Shown one piece after another: positions 6,189 through 6,853 of a DNA stretch of 6,853 bases. The translations under genes and the position numbers were made by a program. The DNA lies in the NCBI GenBank assembly GCA_031278495.1, contig JAITKG010000089.1:1-6853 (forward strand), in the 5' to 3' direction. Below the pieces are notes generated by a model. That model was given only the letters and a program-made list of their open reading frames with translations. It ran no database searches and had not been told where the DNA came from. The stretch is from Prevotellaceae bacterium. Its GTDB lineage: Bacteria; Bacteroidota; Bacteroidia; Bacteroidales; UBA932. Each line of letters starts with the position of its first letter. The stretch's first letter is position 1.

Positions 6189-6271
6189 TGCGGGCAAAGG
6201 GACTCGAACCCCCACGCCTTACGGCACCAGATCCTAAGTCTGGCGCGGCTACCAAATTACGCCATGCCCGC
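6189..6271 (-). tRNA. tRNA-Leu, anticodon TAG
   Basis: Read on the minus strand this is an 83-base class II tRNA. Acceptor GCGGGCA (6271-6265) pairs with TGCCCGC (6196-6190), with discriminator A at 6189. The D arm GCG-TAATTTGGTAGC-CGC is present. Anticodon stem CCAGA/TCTGG encloses loop CTTAGGA, giving anticodon TAG (6236-6234), which reads CUA and related leucine codons. The long variable arm TGCC-GTAA-GGC is diagnostic of Leu/Ser-type tRNAs. The T stem GGGGG/CCCTT closes on loop TTCGAGT with two G-T pairs. CCA is not encoded. It is the first element of the transcript leading into tig. Confidence 0.97.
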
Positions 6272-6282
6272 TTTTGGGGACG

Positions 6283-6290
6283 CAAAGATA
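6283..6290 (-). promoter_or_regulatory. Promoter, -7 box TATCTTTG (minus strand), for tRNA-Leu and probably tig-clpP-clpX
   Basis: CAAAGATA on the plus strand reads TATCTTTG on the minus strand, a perfect TAnnTTTG box. It lies 11 bases upstream of the mature tRNA-Leu 5' end, so transcription would start a few bases before the tRNA. A run of A on the plus strand around 6308-6313 gives a T-rich -33-like stretch at about the right distance. No comparably good box lies between the tRNA and tig. The best there is a degenerate GCATTTTG at 6156-6149. Confidence 0.72.
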
Positions 6291-6695
6291 GTGAAAAAAA
6301 CACAAATAAAAAAGGAGCGTGGATATACGCGCACAACCGCAGGTTTAAGTATCAAATGCAACCGGATTATTTATGGCGAAGGAAAGTATTTGAATCTGCC
6401 ATCCGGAGTTTACGCTGTAAATGCATCCGTAATAACAAAATTGAAAATAACAGATGGATATTGTACTACAGGTACAGATGAGTACGGTTGGGCTACAAAA
6501 AAATATGTAAATTGCGACAACTGTTTAAACGGATTGCTGGGATGGTGGTGTGGAACAACAGATAGTGGAATGCATTATAATATATTGAATCACATACCTG
6601 GCACGAATTCTTTTTGTGGTGGTTACATAACTGCATCTATTGCACTGAATAACAGAACCGATCCATTGACTGTTCGCTGTTTCCGCCAACTGTAG
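6291..6695 (+). pseudogene. Probable truncated fragment of a FISUMP/DUF1566-like surface protein
   Basis: The frame is open well upstream, but the upstream part is only the antisense of tRNA-Leu. The first usable codon past the tRNA is GTG at 6291 (134 residues to TAG at 6693-6695). From about 6340 the translation looks like real protein: rich in G, Y, N, T and W, with ILNHIPG, GYITASIALNNRT and the end DPLTVRCFRQL. That ending resembles the ...NNRTxGxSVRCVRDL C-terminus of FISUMP (TIGR02145)/DUF1566 domains common in Bacteroidota lipoproteins and surface proteins. The usual N-terminal GWRLPT-type motif, signal peptide and lipobox are absent. The GTG would overlap the divergent tRNA promoter. 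I therefore infer a 5'-truncated remnant. The alternative is a small intact hypothetical gene with an unusual start. By eye it is more AT-rich than its neighbours. Confidence 0.4.
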
Positions 6696-6705
6696 TTTTT
6701 CTACA
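6691..6705. repeat. Small hairpin TGTAG-TTTTT-CTACA at the fragment's stop codon
   Basis: Five perfect base pairs around a T5 loop, overlapping the TAG stop at 6693-6695. It is too short and lacks a following T-run on either strand, so it is weak as an intrinsic terminator by itself. Confidence 0.4.
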
Positions 6706-6853
6706 ACAATGATTATAATGACATGGAAGCAAAGAACTGCTTCATAATAATACGGTGCCTTCGTCCATAACGTATGGTTACGTTTTTTGCAGGGTGAGGG
6801 CGTGCATGGCCGCTCATTTATCGCGCAAAACGGCTTTGTCGCGTCCCTAATCA
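6696..6853. other. Non-coding right edge with small inverted repeats
   Basis: No credible gene starts here. It holds GAAGCA (6726-6731) pairing with TGCTTC (6738-6743) around AAGAAC. Flanking AT-rich sequence (6713-6720 and 6744-6750) partly extends the stem. CCATA (6765-6769) pairs with TATGG (6773-6777) around ACG. From about 6780 the DNA becomes more GC-rich again (AGGGTGAGGGCGTGCATGG), unlike the AT-rich first half, so a boundary may lie near 6780. It could contain terminators for flanking transcripts, or part of a dispersed intergenic repeat. The window ends before this can be settled. Confidence 0.35.

Noticed and set aside
6132..6290. N-terminal part of the long plus-strand frame from ATG 6132
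   Set aside because: This stretch is the antisense of tRNA-Leu and its promoter; the apparent protein sequence is just the complement of the tRNA.
6059..6481. Plus-strand open frame of 140 codons overlapping tig start and tRNA-Leu
   Set aside because: It lies antisense to the tig 5' end and tRNA-Leu and is in a different frame from the FISUMP-like fragment; no family resemblance.
6696..6853. Minus-strand open frame running in from the right edge (KPFCAINERPCTPSPCKK...)
   Set aside because: It has no start inside the window, contains an isoleucine/valine run from AT-rich repeat DNA, and continues antisense through the fragment. Composition does not look like a protein.
6189..6853. Integrative element at tRNA-Leu
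   Set aside because: The foreign-looking fragment is on the 5' side of the tRNA, not the 3' end normally used by integrases. No integrase and no direct repeat of the tRNA 3' end were found.

Overview
The window looks like a chromosomal segment from a Bacteroidota (Bacteroidales-like) bacterium of moderate GC. Three promoter -7 boxes read TATCTTTG, matching the Bacteroidota consensus TAnnTTTG. Start codons lack Shine-Dalgarno sequences, also typical of this phylum, and the gene families (a DUF6913-like protein, a Bacteroidota-type trigger factor) fit. No single gene fixes genus or species.

Left part, plus strand: positions 1-94 hold the last 30 codons of an M20-type amidohydrolase. A 284-base gap (95-378) follows, unusually rich in short inverted repeats. 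From 379 to 2749 runs a tightly packed three-gene unit: a DUF6913-like protein, a tetratricopeptide-repeat (TPR) protein and a cytosolic family 2 glycosyltransferase. Its stop and start codons overlap (TAATG, ATGA), so the three proteins are probably made together. It has its own promoter at 351-358. A tRNA-Arg(TCT) gene with its own promoter follows at 2795-2868.

Central and right part, minus strand, read from right to left: promoter, tRNA-Leu(TAG), tig (trigger factor), clpP, clpX. The three protein genes form one protein-quality-control operon: trigger factor meets nascent chains at the ribosome, ClpX unfolds substrates, and ClpP degrades them. The only convincing promoter upstream of tig is the one in front of tRNA-Leu, so the operon may be transcribed as a tRNA-mRNA. 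clpX converges on tRNA-Arg with only 8 bases between them and no recognisable terminator.

Right edge (6272-6853): a reading frame whose C-terminus resembles the FISUMP/DUF1566 type of Bacteroidota surface proteins. It has no credible start or signal peptide, so it is probably a truncated remnant. After it come about 158 non-coding bases with several small inverted repeats.

I see no CRISPR array, transposase, integrase, toxin-antitoxin pair or defence genes. Most of the window is conserved housekeeping DNA. The parts least explained are the structured gap 95-378, the tRNA-led tig-clpP-clpX transcript, and the fragment plus repeats at the right edge.
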